The notes: generated from the sequence alone by a model not told the origin. A stretch of 64,000 nucleotides of DNA from Sulfolobus tengchongensis (GCF_036967215.1 NZ_CP146016.1:1330501-1394500); one strand, 5' to 3'; shown: positions 26,470 through 36,714, numbered from the stretch's first letter. Translations and numbers: made by a program.

Positions 26470-27081
26470 ATGTCATTTGATACTAATCGGATTAATTTAA
26501 TGGTTAAGAAGGGGTTAAGGGGTGAGCTAGATCATTTTGAGAAAGTCTTAGATTTCTTAGAAAGATATTCAACAGTACCTCAAGCTAAATTCGGAATGTA
26601 TTCTTTAGTATTCCAAATAGCTATGAACGTCTTCATAGACGTAGCTAAGGATTGCGAAGAATGTGGTGGAAAATGTTGTAAAAGCGGTTATCCTGTCCCA
26701 GTTTACAATTTTGATTATAATGAACTGAAGAAAAAGTTAAACAGAGATGATCTAAAGAAATTGAATAAGGTTGATAACAACTTACACGTATTACCAAGAC
26801 CTTGTCCGTTTCAAAAAGGATGGTTATGCGGTATTCATGGATTTAAACCCTACGCTTGTCTTTCATTTCCGTTCGCCACTGAAGATGAACAAGAAACAAT
26901 AATAAATAGATATAATGGAGATGGTATTCCAGACTTTAACGTTCCCGACTATTGCATAGCAGGTATTAAGGTAAAAAATATTTTGGGGAGTATAATTGAA
27001 GATTTAAAAAACAGATTAGGAAGACCCCCTAGTCCTAGAGAACTTTATCAAGAGCTAAAGGCTAGATATGGGAGAAAATAA
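26470..27081 (+). CDS. YkgJ-type Cys-cluster protein
   Basis: A 203-residue protein of the YkgJ/UPF0153 group. Eight Cys lie in the pattern CEECGGKCCKSG (about 59-70) then CPFQKGWLCGIHGFKPYACLSFPF (about 115-138) and a late DYC. The group is thought to hold an Fe-S or zinc cluster, and some members are tied to metal-cofactor maturation; no reaction is established. The N-terminal 55 residues are helical and not conserved in the family. It is transcribed alone. Confidence 0.7.
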   Translation: MSFDTNRINLMVKKGLRGELDHFEKVLDFLERYSTVPQAKFGMYSLVFQIAMNVFIDVAKDCEECGGKCCKSGYPVPVYNFDYNELKKKLNRDDLKKLNKVDNNLHVLPRPCPFQKGWLCGIHGFKPYACLSFPFATEDEQETIINRYNGDGIPDFNVPDYCIAGIKVKNILGSIIEDLKNRLGRPPSPRELYQELKARYGRK

Positions 27082-27202
27082 TTTTTTGACCAGCACTTGT
27101 AAAATACCTAATAATGAAGAGACCACCAGTAAATGAAACGATGATTAAACCTTCAGTGATCTGATTCATTATTTTTGATATGCTTATTTTTAAATAGGGA
27201 AA

Positions 27203-27427
27203 TTAGTAACTAGGATAAGGAGATTCTACGAAGTATGTAGGTTTCACATAAGATATATTGTCTCTTAGTTCTTTGAAAACTGCGAGTTCTTTTATCTGAT
27301 TATCTCTTATGCTTTTCTTTAATGATATTATATCTGACCAAGAATATACTTCCTTTATCTTGTATAATCTGAGAATATTTACTTCTAAATTGGCTCTGAA
27401 TTTAGCCGTTGATACAAGGTCTCTCAC
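27203..27427 (-). CDS. Hypothetical protein, 74 residues
   Basis: A basic, probably helical protein (SDIISLKKSIRDNQIKELAVFKEL) with no recognised domain and no membrane segment. A TATA-like ATTAGTTTATATG is close to the start codon on the minus strand. The isolated position and small size leave open that it is a remnant. I rate it as a plausible small gene only. Confidence 0.35.
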   Translation of the reverse strand: MRDLVSTAKFRANLEVNILRLYKIKEVYSWSDIISLKKSIRDNQIKELAVFKELRDNISYVKPTYFVESPYPSY

Positions 27428-27588
27428 ATATAAACTAATTCTAAAAGAATATAGAAGAATGGATTTATGATCTCTAAGTGAAATTAATTTAATTCGTTGT
27501 ATAAAACCCTAGATGGCCCTACTCATGATCTAATATAGATTACACTTTTTACTTTGTCTTTTAGAGTTAAATTTAGGGTTAGATAGTT

Positions 27589-29037
27589 ATGAACAGAAAA
27601 GCTATTTCAACTCTTGCAATAGCAATAATTGTGATAGTTGTGGTAGCTGTAATAGGAGTTGCGTTATTCTTGGCATATGGGACATTATCATCAAAGACTA
27701 AGCAGAGTGTAATTTCAACTACTGTTTCTAGTAATGTTAGTTCATCAGTAATAACTCTTACTGTAGTAACGTTTAGTGGAGAGTCGGCCCAATTTATTCA
27801 ATATGCTGGTGATCTATTCCACGAATTACATCCTAACGTTCAGGTACAAGTAGTTCAATATCCATTTAGTCAATATATAGATAAGGAATTAACAGCTCTT
27901 GAAGCTCATTCTTCTCAATATGATATAATAGGGTTTACTTCCACATCGGCTTTAGATGTTGAGCCCTATTTAATGCAACTGAATCAATCAGATTTCAATT
28001 TCTCTGACATAATCTATCCGCAAGAAGATTTCGGAGGGATATATTATAATGCAACGACAGGTAAGAGTGAGATTATAGGTGTAGCTTACGAAACTGCAGT
28101 CTACTTATTAGCATATAATGCTACAATATTTGGAAATCAAACTTTAGCTCAAGAATTTGAACAAGAATACCATATGAATTTTTCACCTATAACTTATAAG
28201 AACTGGTCTGTAGTACTAGCTGTAGATCAGTTCTTAACTTCACATCACATTACTAAGTATGGATTTTTGATTGATGATCATGTTTCACATGGAATTATTG
28301 ATGCATTTCCCGCAGTATTTGGCTGGTTCTATTTTAGGGACCCATCAATTAACTTAGGTAATCCAGCTGGTTTACCTAATTATAACATTATGTTTGAAGG
28401 GAAAATATTACCTGGTTTTAGTTATCCATTACCTTCCTTTAACTCTACTTCCGGAGTTAACGCTCTTATAACCTATAGGGAACTAGTTAATTACGAACCC
28501 AGTCCTTCACAAATTCAAATGTCTTATGATAACTTGCCAGAGTTCTTCTCTCAAGCACCTGGAGAATTCATCTTCACTTCACAGCTAGCTTATATTAATA
28601 ATACAAAAGATGTATTATTGGCTCCATTACCCGGAGGATATGCTGAGACTGGAACTGACTTTTTAGGTATAAGCAAATATTCTTCTCATCCACAACTTGC
28701 ATTAGAGTTTTTGCAGTTTCTAGTATCTCCACAGATGCAAGAAATTGCTTTTCTAAAGTTTGGAAAATTCCCAATTTCTAAAGAGGCATTTAGTGCTCTA
28801 ATAAGTAATACCTCTTTGCCCTCTTATCAGAGAGAATGGTTAGAGGAAACTTACATTGCAGCGTTAAATGCATCAGCTAATCCTCCAAATATACCTCCTA
28901 CTTATCCAGAATTAATACCAAGCTTTAATAATGACGTATTTCAGTTTTTAACTGCACCTCAGTATAATGCTACTTACGCTATGCAAATATTACAACAAGC
29001 AGCTAATTCTTGGATTAAAGCAGTCTCCTCAACGTAA
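27589..29037 (+). CDS. Extracellular sugar-binding protein (class III signal peptide)
   Basis: A 482-residue solute-binding protein of the SBP_bac_1/MalE class. The N terminus MNRKAISTLAIAIIVIVVV is a pilin-type class III signal, as on Sulfolobus sugar-binding proteins of the CUT1 class that assemble at the surface. A Ser/Thr-rich stalk follows (about 33-55), then the two-lobed domain with FSGESAQFIQYAG at its start and many N-glycosylation sites. It is the first gene of an ABC importer with the ATPase and fused permease. The ligand is probably a sugar or oligosaccharide but cannot be named. A TATA-like AGTTAAATTTA lies about 25 bp before the ATG. Confidence 0.85.
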   Translation: MNRKAISTLAIAIIVIVVVAVIGVALFLAYGTLSSKTKQSVISTTVSSNVSSSVITLTVVTFSGESAQFIQYAGDLFHELHPNVQVQVVQYPFSQYIDKELTALEAHSSQYDIIGFTSTSALDVEPYLMQLNQSDFNFSDIIYPQEDFGGIYYNATTGKSEIIGVAYETAVYLLAYNATIFGNQTLAQEFEQEYHMNFSPITYKNWSVVLAVDQFLTSHHITKYGFLIDDHVSHGIIDAFPAVFGWFYFRDPSINLGNPAGLPNYNIMFEGKILPGFSYPLPSFNSTSGVNALITYRELVNYEPSPSQIQMSYDNLPEFFSQAPGEFIFTSQLAYINNTKDVLLAPLPGGYAETGTDFLGISKYSSHPQLALEFLQFLVSPQMQEIAFLKFGKFPISKEAFSALISNTSLPSYQREWLEETYIAALNASANPPNIPPTYPELIPSFNNDVFQFLTAPQYNATYAMQILQQAANSWIKAVSST

Positions 29038-29076
29038 GAGTTAATATTTTTTATTTTTATATTTTCTTGATAGGAC

Positions 29077-30021
29077 GTGATTACACTTAAGAATGTTACG
29101 AAGTTCTTTGGTAACTTCAAAGCCGTTGATAACGTAAGCCTTAATATCGAGAGGGGCGAATTTTTCGTAATTTTAGGTAGATCGGGTTCTGGTAAAACTA
29201 CTCTTTTAAGGCTTATTGCTGGGTTAGAAAGAGTTTCTGATGGTAGAATATTCATTGAGGATAAGGACGTTACGGATTTACCTCCGTCAAAACGAGATAT
29301 TGGCATGGTTTTCCAGAATTATGCATTATATCCAAATAAAAAGGTATTTGAGAATTTAATGATATCTATGGAAAATATAAATATAAGTAAAAACGAGAAG
29401 GAGAAAAGAATTATGGAGATTTCTAAAGAATTGGATATATATAATTTGTTAGATAAATACCCCAGTCAACTCTCTGGTGGTCAGCAACAGCGAGTTGCAA
29501 TAGCTAAAGCTTTAGTGAAGAGACCTAAAGTGATGCTGATGGACGAACCACTTTCAAACTTAGATGCGCAACTCAGATATTCCGCAAGGAAACTAATTAA
29601 AAGAATTCAGAGAGAGTTCAATATAACCACATTGTATGTAACTCATGATTCTAATGAAGCACTAGCAATAGCAGATAGGATATGCGTTATAGACAAAGGT
29701 AAAATAATGCAGATAGGTAAACCAGAAGAGATCTATGAAAATCCTGCAAATGAGGCTGTAGCTTCATTAGTAGGCAGTCCGCCAATGAGCTTTGTGAAAA
29801 TAGATAACAAAACCATAGGTGTGAGACCAGAAAACGTAATACTAGGAGATGGTAAGCATGAAGGTATTGTTAGCAACTGTGAATTTTGGGGATCTTATTA
29901 TTTAGTTTACATTGAATTTAACGAAAATGAAATAAAAGCCATAAGTAAGACTAGAGTAAGGGAAGGGGCGAAAGTTAGATTCGACTTCACAGATTATAAG
30001 GTGTTTGGAAATGAGAGTTAA
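29077..30021 (+). CDS. Sugar ABC transporter ATP-binding protein
   Basis: A 314-residue MalK/UgpC-like ATPase. Walker A GRSGSGKTT (about 36-44), Q-loop MVFQNYALYP, signature LSGGQQQR, Walker B VMLMDEPLSNLD and H-loop YVTHD are all present. A short OB-type regulatory domain (IGVRPENVIL to the end) is shorter than in MalK (about 370 residues). The GTG at 29077 is the start, preceded by TAGGA. It lies 39 bp after the binding protein and overlaps the permease by 11 bp, so the three act together at the membrane. Confidence 0.88.
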   Translation: MITLKNVTKFFGNFKAVDNVSLNIERGEFFVILGRSGSGKTTLLRLIAGLERVSDGRIFIEDKDVTDLPPSKRDIGMVFQNYALYPNKKVFENLMISMENINISKNEKEKRIMEISKELDIYNLLDKYPSQLSGGQQQRVAIAKALVKRPKVMLMDEPLSNLDAQLRYSARKLIKRIQREFNITTLYVTHDSNEALAIADRICVIDKGKIMQIGKPEEIYENPANEAVASLVGSPPMSFVKIDNKTIGVRPENVILGDGKHEGIVSNCEFWGSYYLVYIEFNENEIKAISKTRVREGAKVRFDFTDYKVFGNES

Positions 30022-31660
30022 GTATTCAATACCTTACCTTATTTACATAGTAATTTTCGGTTTGGTGCCCTTATTCCTTACCTTCGTTATAGTTGGTCTT
30101 AACTTATCTTCAGCCTTAAAATCCGCATTTGCAGTTACAAGCCCCCTTGAAATAATTTATAATACATTCTATTTCGCTTTATTTACAGCTATAGTTTCAA
30201 CCATCTTAGGGCTAATACTTGCCATCACAATTGATATGTATCCTAAGAAGTACCTAATTCTTCTAGTCCTATTGCCATTTACAATACCCTTTACCTCATC
30301 CGCGTTAATATGGGTTATAAGCTTCTATGGTGGTTATGGATGGTTCACCTATCTTATGGGAATTAATTATGATCCGTTATACTTCTCTAAAACTGCTCTA
30401 CTTGCCGTAAGTTTAGTAAGTGCATGGAGTTCAGTTCCATTAGCGTTTCTATTGATTCTTGCATCATTAAGGAGTATACCCAATGAAGTTAAGGAGTCAG
30501 CACAAATTGATGGTCTTACGGCTTCTCAGTACTATTCAAGTGTAGCCTTCCCTTATGCACTGAAAGGGATATTATTATCATTTCTAATTACTTTCGTATT
30601 ATCTATGGGAAATTTCGACTTGCCATACGTTATGACGCAAGGAGGCCCCGGTTTTTCTACGACGACTCTTCCATTGATGGTGTATTTTATGATGTTTCAG
30701 TACGATAACTTTTCTGGAGGTGCATTATTTGCATCAATCTTAGCTTTAATAGCGTCTATACCAGCAATAGGTGTAGCACTGTTAGTGAAGAGAAGAGGAT
30801 TTAGATTTAGTTTACTCTCAATTAAAATTCCAGATAAAATATATAAACCATTAATGCTTGTTGCTACGATTATTATTATAATATTTCTAGATTTTCCAGT
30901 ATATTGGATGATATTGGTAGCGATAAGACCCAATTCGTTAGATTTTGTAAAACCTCCTATTTTGGTCCCAAAATCTATCGATTTATCATATCTGATTTCT
31001 TCTTTACAAGCTTCTGTACCATATATGATAAGTTCACTGATAGTAGCTTTGATAGTAGGATTCCTAACTATTTTACTATCCAGTTTGGGAGCCTATGAAG
31101 GTGCTAGAAAGTTTTGGTTCTGGCTACTCATTTTATCAATATACATTTACGCATTACCCTCAACTTCCTACGTGATTCCAATATACCTAATGATATCCGA
31201 TGTGCATCTCATCAACACATGGTTAGGTTTAGCACTACCTTCAGCCATTTTCACTGTTACATTTGCTTTTTGGACCATGTTTAGTTTCTATATAGACTTT
31301 CCTAAAGTATATGAAGAAGCTGCAGAAATAGATGGAATGAAGAACAGAATAATAAGGTTAATATTACCCCTTTCAAGGCCATTTTTAATTGCAAGTTTCA
31401 TAATTTCCTTCATCTTTTCGTGGCATCTTCTATTTTATCCACTAGTATTAAGTGAGACGCCATATAGGATGAACTTTCCACCAAGTGGTAGTGAGACCAT
31501 AACAATATTCGCGTTAAACGCGATAAGCCAAGGTTCAGTTAACTGGGCTCTATTAGCTTCTTCTGCCTTAGTAGCATCCTTGCCAGTTATAGTAATATCA
31601 TATATAGCGCAAGATTACATGCTAAAAGGCTTATATGGTGGTGGAGTGAAAGGCGTCTAA
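30011..31660 (+). CDS. Fused ABC transporter permease (MalF-MalG in one chain)
   Basis: A protein of about 549 residues that joins two permease subunits. The first half (about residues 1-265) has six helices with the EAA loop ESAQIDGLTASQYYSSVAFPYALKG. The second half has six helices with EEAAEIDGMKNRIIRLILPLSRP. Both loops contact the ATPase. Sulfolobus sugar importers normally use two separate permeases, so this single-chain form is notable. I start at the ATG 30011, inside the ATPase end; a TTG at 30005 is the longer option. No stop or frameshift lies at the junction near residue 270. Confidence 0.85.
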   Translation: MRVKYSIPYLIYIVIFGLVPLFLTFVIVGLNLSSALKSAFAVTSPLEIIYNTFYFALFTAIVSTILGLILAITIDMYPKKYLILLVLLPFTIPFTSSALIWVISFYGGYGWFTYLMGINYDPLYFSKTALLAVSLVSAWSSVPLAFLLILASLRSIPNEVKESAQIDGLTASQYYSSVAFPYALKGILLSFLITFVLSMGNFDLPYVMTQGGPGFSTTTLPLMVYFMMFQYDNFSGGALFASILALIASIPAIGVALLVKRRGFRFSLLSIKIPDKIYKPLMLVATIIIIIFLDFPVYWMILVAIRPNSLDFVKPPILVPKSIDLSYLISSLQASVPYMISSLIVALIVGFLTILLSSLGAYEGARKFWFWLLILSIYIYALPSTSYVIPIYLMISDVHLINTWLGLALPSAIFTVTFAFWTMFSFYIDFPKVYEEAAEIDGMKNRIIRLILPLSRPFLIASFIISFIFSWHLLFYPLVLSETPYRMNFPPSGSETITIFALNAISQGSVNWALLASSALVASLPVIVISYIAQDYMLKGLYGGGVKGV

Positions 31661-32231
31661 TTTTCAAATCTTTTTATTATCCTCTATTCTGTAGTAAGGG
31701 GCTTGGATATTATTTAATTTCACATATTTTGTATTTAAATTACAACTCAAATAAAATATATAAATTTCAAGGTTTAATGGGAACAGTTTTCCACTGCAAT
31801 AAAAATTTTTATAGTTATTATCTCTTAATGAAATTTTTGGATTTTTCTACAGAACTATTAGTTTGTTGATTTTCTGAAAATTAAGGCTATTCTCTCTATC
31901 AAGACTATTCATAGAATTATCGTCTAATTTTCAAATGATATACACACTACAGAACTATTGAACTATATAGGTATTTTAGAAATAATTTGTATGATGCAAC
32001 TATAGTTTTATAATATGGACTAGATAACATGACATTTTATTGCAATTGATAACAATGTGATTTACACATTCAAGAACTGTTTAGGAATATCAGATGACTA
32101 AGTAAATAATTATCACTGACATTTCACATTCATAGTTACTGCCTGGAATTAATCCCTTACATTAAATTGTTAATGTGTTAATCATTTAATAGACAATTTT
32201 TTAAAAGAGGAAGTGTAACAGTGTTAACGCA
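31661..32231. other. AT-rich intergenic region with repeated words
   Basis: 570 bp with no recognised gene on either strand. CGTCTAATTTTCAAAT occurs twice (31654-31669, 31921-31936) and CTACAGAACTATT twice (31847-31859, 31947-31959), which suggests local duplication. TGTTAAT is repeated in tandem near 32167-32182, upstream of the exporter gene and its AT-rich promoter (ATTTTTTAAAAG, about 25 bp before the ATG). Confidence 0.4.
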
Positions 32232-33647
32232 ATGAACACTAACATAATCCTTTTTGTAATAACTTTAGGATCATTAATGGCAGCAGTAGATACTACAATT
32301 GTTTTACTTGCACTTCCCACTATAACAGTTAGTTTGCATACTGATCTTTTGACGTCAATCTGGGTTCTTTTAGCCTATATGTTGGTAATATCGGTTTTAT
32401 CAACGCAAACGGGGAGGATCGGTGATTTGCTGGGAAAGGGTAAAATTTACAATCTAGGCTTCGTAATATTTACCATTGCCTCAGCTCTATGTGGTATTTC
32501 CACAAATATAGATCTATTAATAATATTTAGGATAATTCAAGCTATAGGCGGTTCAATGCTGGTTTCTAACAGTTCGTCGATTATAGCTGACGTTTTCCCG
32601 CCAAATAAAAGGGGAAGAGCTTATGGTATAACCAGTTTGGGTTGGAATATAGGATCTTTGGTAGGAATTGTTTTAGGAGGATTTCTAACCACATTCCTAG
32701 GTTGGCAGTATATCTTTTACATTAACGTGCCCATAGGTATTATTGCAGTCATTTTGGGAGTTACCAATATCAAAGTTCTGAATAAGGCAAATACCAGATT
32801 AGATCTTTCTGGCGCTATTATACTAGGTCTATCATTAGGGTTAATATCGTTATCACTGTTATTCATTGCAGCATCTGGTGTTACCCTGAGTGAACTTATT
32901 GAATTAATTGTAGGTATAATCTTGTTGCCCGTTTTCATCTTCAATGAGATCAAAATTAAATATCCTATTGTAAATTTGACAATATTTAGAATTAGACTTC
33001 TAACTTATTCTCTTTTAGCCAACTTCTTTCAAGGTATAGGAGGCCTCTCCTTAACTTTCTTGCTTATAATGTATTTGCAAGGTGTCAGAGGACTTTCCCC
33101 ACTTTACAGCTCATTACTCTTAACCCCTGGTTACGTAATTGCAAGCATTTTAGCTCCATTTATGGGAAGAATAGCGGATAGAGGAAAGCCAGGTATAATC
33201 GCTGGAATAGGATTAGTATTCATACTCGCCTCCTTGCTACTATACTTTTTCTTACTAACGCCTTCAACTCCTTATAGCGTAATTTTAGGCATTAGTGGAA
33301 TAACTGGTATAGGCTCAGCCATGTTTTGGCCTTCTAACTCTACAGCAATAATGTTCCATGCACCTAAAGAATATTATGGTTCAGTTTCCGGCCTATCTAG
33401 GACACTGGGTAATATAGGAACGATATTAAGTTACGTTTTAAGTATAGTGGTTGCAACTTTAAGCATACCTAGATATGTTGCCTTCGAAATCTTCTTGGGA
33501 ACTGCAACTTTAGATAAGGATATTAGCAAAGTTTTCGTGAATGGGTTACACTTTGCTTTCCTCGTGTCTTCACTTATAATAATTGTTGCGATAGTATTTT
33601 CGATATTAAGCGAAAAGTCAGAGGAGAAATCAAATAAAATATATTGA
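32232..33647 (+). CDS. DHA2-type MFS exporter
   Basis: A 471-residue drug:H+ antiporter with about 14 helices. Helix 1 has the DTTIVLLALPTI block; GRIGDLLGKGK follows helix 2; motif C-like RIIQAIGGSMLVSNSSSIIADVFPPNKRG comes next. Its size is usual for the family and it lacks the long last loop of the paralogue at 16091. Export of toxic organic compounds is the likely role. It ends 3 bp from the convergent dehydrogenase gene. Confidence 0.85.
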   Translation: MNTNIILFVITLGSLMAAVDTTIVLLALPTITVSLHTDLLTSIWVLLAYMLVISVLSTQTGRIGDLLGKGKIYNLGFVIFTIASALCGISTNIDLLIIFRIIQAIGGSMLVSNSSSIIADVFPPNKRGRAYGITSLGWNIGSLVGIVLGGFLTTFLGWQYIFYINVPIGIIAVILGVTNIKVLNKANTRLDLSGAIILGLSLGLISLSLLFIAASGVTLSELIELIVGIILLPVFIFNEIKIKYPIVNLTIFRIRLLTYSLLANFFQGIGGLSLTFLLIMYLQGVRGLSPLYSSLLLTPGYVIASILAPFMGRIADRGKPGIIAGIGLVFILASLLLYFFLLTPSTPYSVILGISGITGIGSAMFWPSNSTAIMFHAPKEYYGSVSGLSRTLGNIGTILSYVLSIVVATLSIPRYVAFEIFLGTATLDKDISKVFVNGLHFAFLVSSLIIIVAIVFSILSEKSEEKSNKIY

Positions 33648-33650
33648 GAT

Positions 33651-34601
33651 CTAATCTATTTTTACAAGGACTTTTACGTTAGGCTCTTCAATAACGTATC
33701 TCTTGAACCATTCATTAATTTGGTCAACTTCCCCTATCTTATCTATTATTTTGGCGAATTTCTCACTATTCTCACTTACTATTTTTATTGATTGCAAGAA
33801 ATCGGCTACGCTATATATGATAGAACCCTTTACTACCACTTCATTTCTAACTATTACATCTCTATTCAGACTGGTATATTCTTCGTCTAAACCCGTTATT
33901 ATTAGCTCAGATCTAGCTACCGAATTCTTGAGTATTGATTGAGCTAACATCATACTCTCATTGTTATTTATAGTATCTATTATCGCTATCCTTTCTTCAA
34001 TAATCTCATCATCATTTACTGTAAAACCTTTCTCCTTTAAGATTTTTTCTTTTCTCTTATCTTTTTCAATTATGACACTTTTGAAGCCATATATTTCTGA
34101 CACTATTGAAGCCAGTGTTCCAGTACTTCCTCCGCCTATTATTATTACCCTTCTTATGTTCTCTCTATCGATTTTATTTATTGCTGATAAGGCTACTGCA
34201 GTAGGCTCGACTAGAGCTCCAATTTTTAAATCTATGAAATTCGGCAATTTAAATACAAAATTCTTAGGTACGTTGATCCATTCAGCCATACCTCCATCGG
34301 CATTAACTCCTATGGAGATCTTGTTTTTACAACTATTATAAAATCCTTTTCTACAATTTATACAGTAATTACACCAATAGTTTGGAAAAACAACTACTTT
34401 TTCGCCATCTTCAGTTATCCCAGCTATCTCATGACCTAATACTAGTGGTTCCCTTATAGTTTTTTTACCTAAATATATATTTTTATCAGTTCCGCAAATT
34501 CCTATGTACTTAGGAAATACTCTTACTTCTCCCGGTTTTGGATATTCCTCTTTAACATCTGCTTTGATAAACTTTCTTTCACGAAAAAATATTTTCCACA
34601 A
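33651..34601 (-). CDS. Zinc-dependent MDR-family dehydrogenase (alcohol/sugar)
   Basis: A 316-residue medium-chain dehydrogenase. Catalytic zinc site: GICGTDKN and GHEIAG. Structural zinc: CNYCINCRKGFYNSC. The NAD(P)-binding motif is IIGGGSTGTLASIV. It is about 25-40 residues shorter than typical polyol or threonine dehydrogenases and diverged in the C-terminal half. It starts 2 bp after the stop of the MFS gene, so both form one operon: uptake of a polyol, sugar or sugar acid and its oxidation. The precise substrate is unknown. Confidence 0.8.
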   Translation of the reverse strand: MWKIFFRERKFIKADVKEEYPKPGEVRVFPKYIGICGTDKNIYLGKKTIREPLVLGHEIAGITEDGEKVVVFPNYWCNYCINCRKGFYNSCKNKISIGVNADGGMAEWINVPKNFVFKLPNFIDLKIGALVEPTAVALSAINKIDRENIRRVIIIGGGSTGTLASIVSEIYGFKSVIIEKDKRKEKILKEKGFTVNDDEIIEERIAIIDTINNNESMMLAQSILKNSVARSELIITGLDEEYTSLNRDVIVRNEVVVKGSIIYSVADFLQSIKIVSENSEKFAKIIDKIGEVDQINEWFKRYVIEEPNVKVLVKID

Positions 34602-34603
34602 AC

Positions 34604-35872
34604 TTAATCCCTCCTGACCTTGATTAGCCTATAGTTGGTAACTACTACTGTACCAATGAAATATATAAGTCCTATTCCAATTAAAATCTCCATACCTAAG
34701 AGGTAGGCATGAGTAGCTTGCACAGTAGCTCCAAATACTATTGGTACTATAATTCCCCATAAGGTTTCCCAGAATCCGACATGACCACCAAACTGCCCTG
34801 TCAGCTCTGGAGGTACCAGAAAGGATGGGGCAGCCCACTGAATTCCAGACCACCTAAGAAAGAAGAACGTAACCATCAGTATTTCAACAGCCTCTATTGG
34901 TGATGACGCTATGGTAGCTAATGCAAGTCCTATTGTAACTGCTAGAGAACTTACGGCAAATCCTATCTTAAAGCCTAGATTAGGATTATTCTTAACTAGC
35001 CTATCCACAACGAGACCACCTACTATCTCTCCTATAAATCCAAAGCTCCAAATTACTGCTGTATATTCTAATGTAAAGGAAAGGGAGAAGTGTCTGGCAT
35101 AGTATAGGTATAAAGGTAGCCAAGTAAAGAGCCCAAAGAATATTCCGGCCTGAGCTCCTAAGCCCTGCATATATCCCCAGTAATTTCTATTTCTAAACCA
35201 CGATGATAGTTGTAGTTTTACCCCTCCAGTACTACTATCCCTTCCAGATAATATATAATCTAATTCTTCTTTAGAAATTTTTGGATGTTGTTCTGGTAGA
35301 TCATATAATAGTCTTCCTAATATGATAGCGAGAATTATTGCTAAAAATCCACTTACTAAAAATCCTAATCTCCACGCTAGTTCTTCATTGGGTATTATAG
35401 CAAATAAACCTAACATAAATAGTGATCCAAATACTATTCCTAAATTTACACCAGAATCCGATATAGTCCCACCTCTCGCTTTTTCGTCCTTTCTAAGCCA
35501 ATTGGCTACTATTTTTGTTACACCAGGGAAACCTACGGCTTCACCAATACCTAATAATACTCTAGTTACTATGAAATAGAAAGCTGAAAATGCGAAAACG
35601 TTAATGGCTTGAACTGCTCCCCATAATATGGCAAATCTAGTGAATACTCTCTTTGGACCATATTTATCCAGAAAATAACCCACTAAAGGATTCATTATTA
35701 AATAACCAAAAGTAAACCCGTCGCCTATTATGCCAGCTTCAAAAGAACTTATTTTGAATTCACTTTTTAACACTGGGAGTGCAGCGTTTATTAGACCTCT
35801 ATCTATGTAATCTATTATGATTAAAGCAAAAACAATTAATACTATTTTCCATCTTAGGTTACCAGCCATCAT
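34604..35872 (-). CDS. MFS transporter, ACS (sugar-acid/organic anion) type
   Basis: A protein of about 422 residues and 12 helices. It resembles the anion:cation symporter branch (hexuronate, galactonate): IIDYIDRGLINAALPVLK in helix 1, GYFLDKYGPKRVF after helix 2, LLGIGEAVGFPGVTKIVANWLRKDEKARG, then a long central loop. I chose the ATG at 35872 (or 35869) over the GTG at 35887: the TATA box TTTATATA (35899-35892, minus strand) is about 25 bp before it, so the GTG would lie upstream of the transcript. It is followed 2 bp later by the dehydrogenase. Confidence 0.82.
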   Translation of the reverse strand: MMAGNLRWKIVLIVFALIIIDYIDRGLINAALPVLKSEFKISSFEAGIIGDGFTFGYLIMNPLVGYFLDKYGPKRVFTRFAILWGAVQAINVFAFSAFYFIVTRVLLGIGEAVGFPGVTKIVANWLRKDEKARGGTISDSGVNLGIVFGSLFMLGLFAIIPNEELAWRLGFLVSGFLAIILAIILGRLLYDLPEQHPKISKEELDYILSGRDSSTGGVKLQLSSWFRNRNYWGYMQGLGAQAGIFFGLFTWLPLYLYYARHFSLSFTLEYTAVIWSFGFIGEIVGGLVVDRLVKNNPNLGFKIGFAVSSLAVTIGLALATIASSPIEAVEILMVTFFFLRWSGIQWAAPSFLVPPELTGQFGGHVGFWETLWGIIVPIVFGATVQATHAYLLGMEILIGIGLIYFIGTVVVTNYRLIKVRRD

Positions 35873-35899
35873 AAGTACTTTATACACATTATATATAAA

Positions 35900-36243
35900 T
35901 CATAATGTTTACATGTTTGTTTAAAAAAGACTGTAAACTATTAACTATCTAAAAGACTAAATGTATAGTAATTTAATAAGCTACTTTCTGATGTTAAATT
36001 TTATTAGTAATGATAAAGATTAACACTACTTCTAGAGAATGCATCTAAAATCTCTATATAAGAACAATATTGTCATTTGTAGAGTTTACGAGCAAGATAG
36101 TTATTATAGTTCACAAGTCAGTGATAGATATTCAAAGTCGAGTTTATGTTTTCTATGATAAAGTAAACATATAGTTAAAGAGTACCTTCATCTGTCTCTA
36201 GGCTAGATTAATTTATAACTTACACTTATGATATAATTTATAA
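35900..36243. other. Intergenic region with divergent promoters
   Basis: About 340 bp. The left end belongs to the MFS promoter. On the plus strand TAATTTATAAC (36209-36219) lies about 28 bp before the ATG at 36244 and fits a leaderless start. No gene or stable hairpin was recognised between them. Confidence 0.4.
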
Positions 36244-36714
36244 ATGCCAGTTATAGTAAGGAAAACTCATGAAAAGGATGGGAAGAGAATTTACATAAGG
36301 ATTGGGGAAAGTCCTCCTGCTATCAAGGAAGGGAAGGTAAAAGATGGAGCATTTTTCGTAATAGTTGGAGATGATGATGGAGAAAAGAAGATAAGATTAA
36401 CCGATCAAGAGGCATTAGATATAGCTCATAGAATTATAACTATATATCAGATGCATATAAAGATGTACAGAAAGTTAGATAGGCAAGTATACCAAGAATA
36501 TAAGCATCGGTTAGAGACTACTGGTGAAACGAAAGATCTAGAATCAGATATAATTAAATTCATTATTAGGGCAGGAGGAGAAACTACTATAGAAAATGTA
36601 AGGGACTTATTAAGCCCTAAACATGCTGATTACTTACATGTTATGGAGAGGAATGGATTAATAGTTATAAAGGGAAATAAAGTTTCGCTGAACTTATCTA
36701 ATAATATCAAGTAG
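36244..36714 (+). CDS. Conserved protein with a C-terminal winged-helix-like region
   Basis: A 156-residue protein. The first 60 residues form a beta-rich unit with an acidic GDDDGEKK turn. The middle is a long helix (ALDIAHRIITIYQMHIKMYRK). The last 45 residues (GGETTIENVRDLLSPKHADYLHVMERNGLIVIKGNKVSL) read like a compact winged helix. It may bind nucleic acid. No family was recognised. It stands alone with its own TATA box. Confidence 0.5.
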   Translation: MPVIVRKTHEKDGKRIYIRIGESPPAIKEGKVKDGAFFVIVGDDDGEKKIRLTDQEALDIAHRIITIYQMHIKMYRKLDRQVYQEYKHRLETTGETKDLESDIIKFIIRAGGETTIENVRDLLSPKHADYLHVMERNGLIVIKGNKVSLNLSNNIK

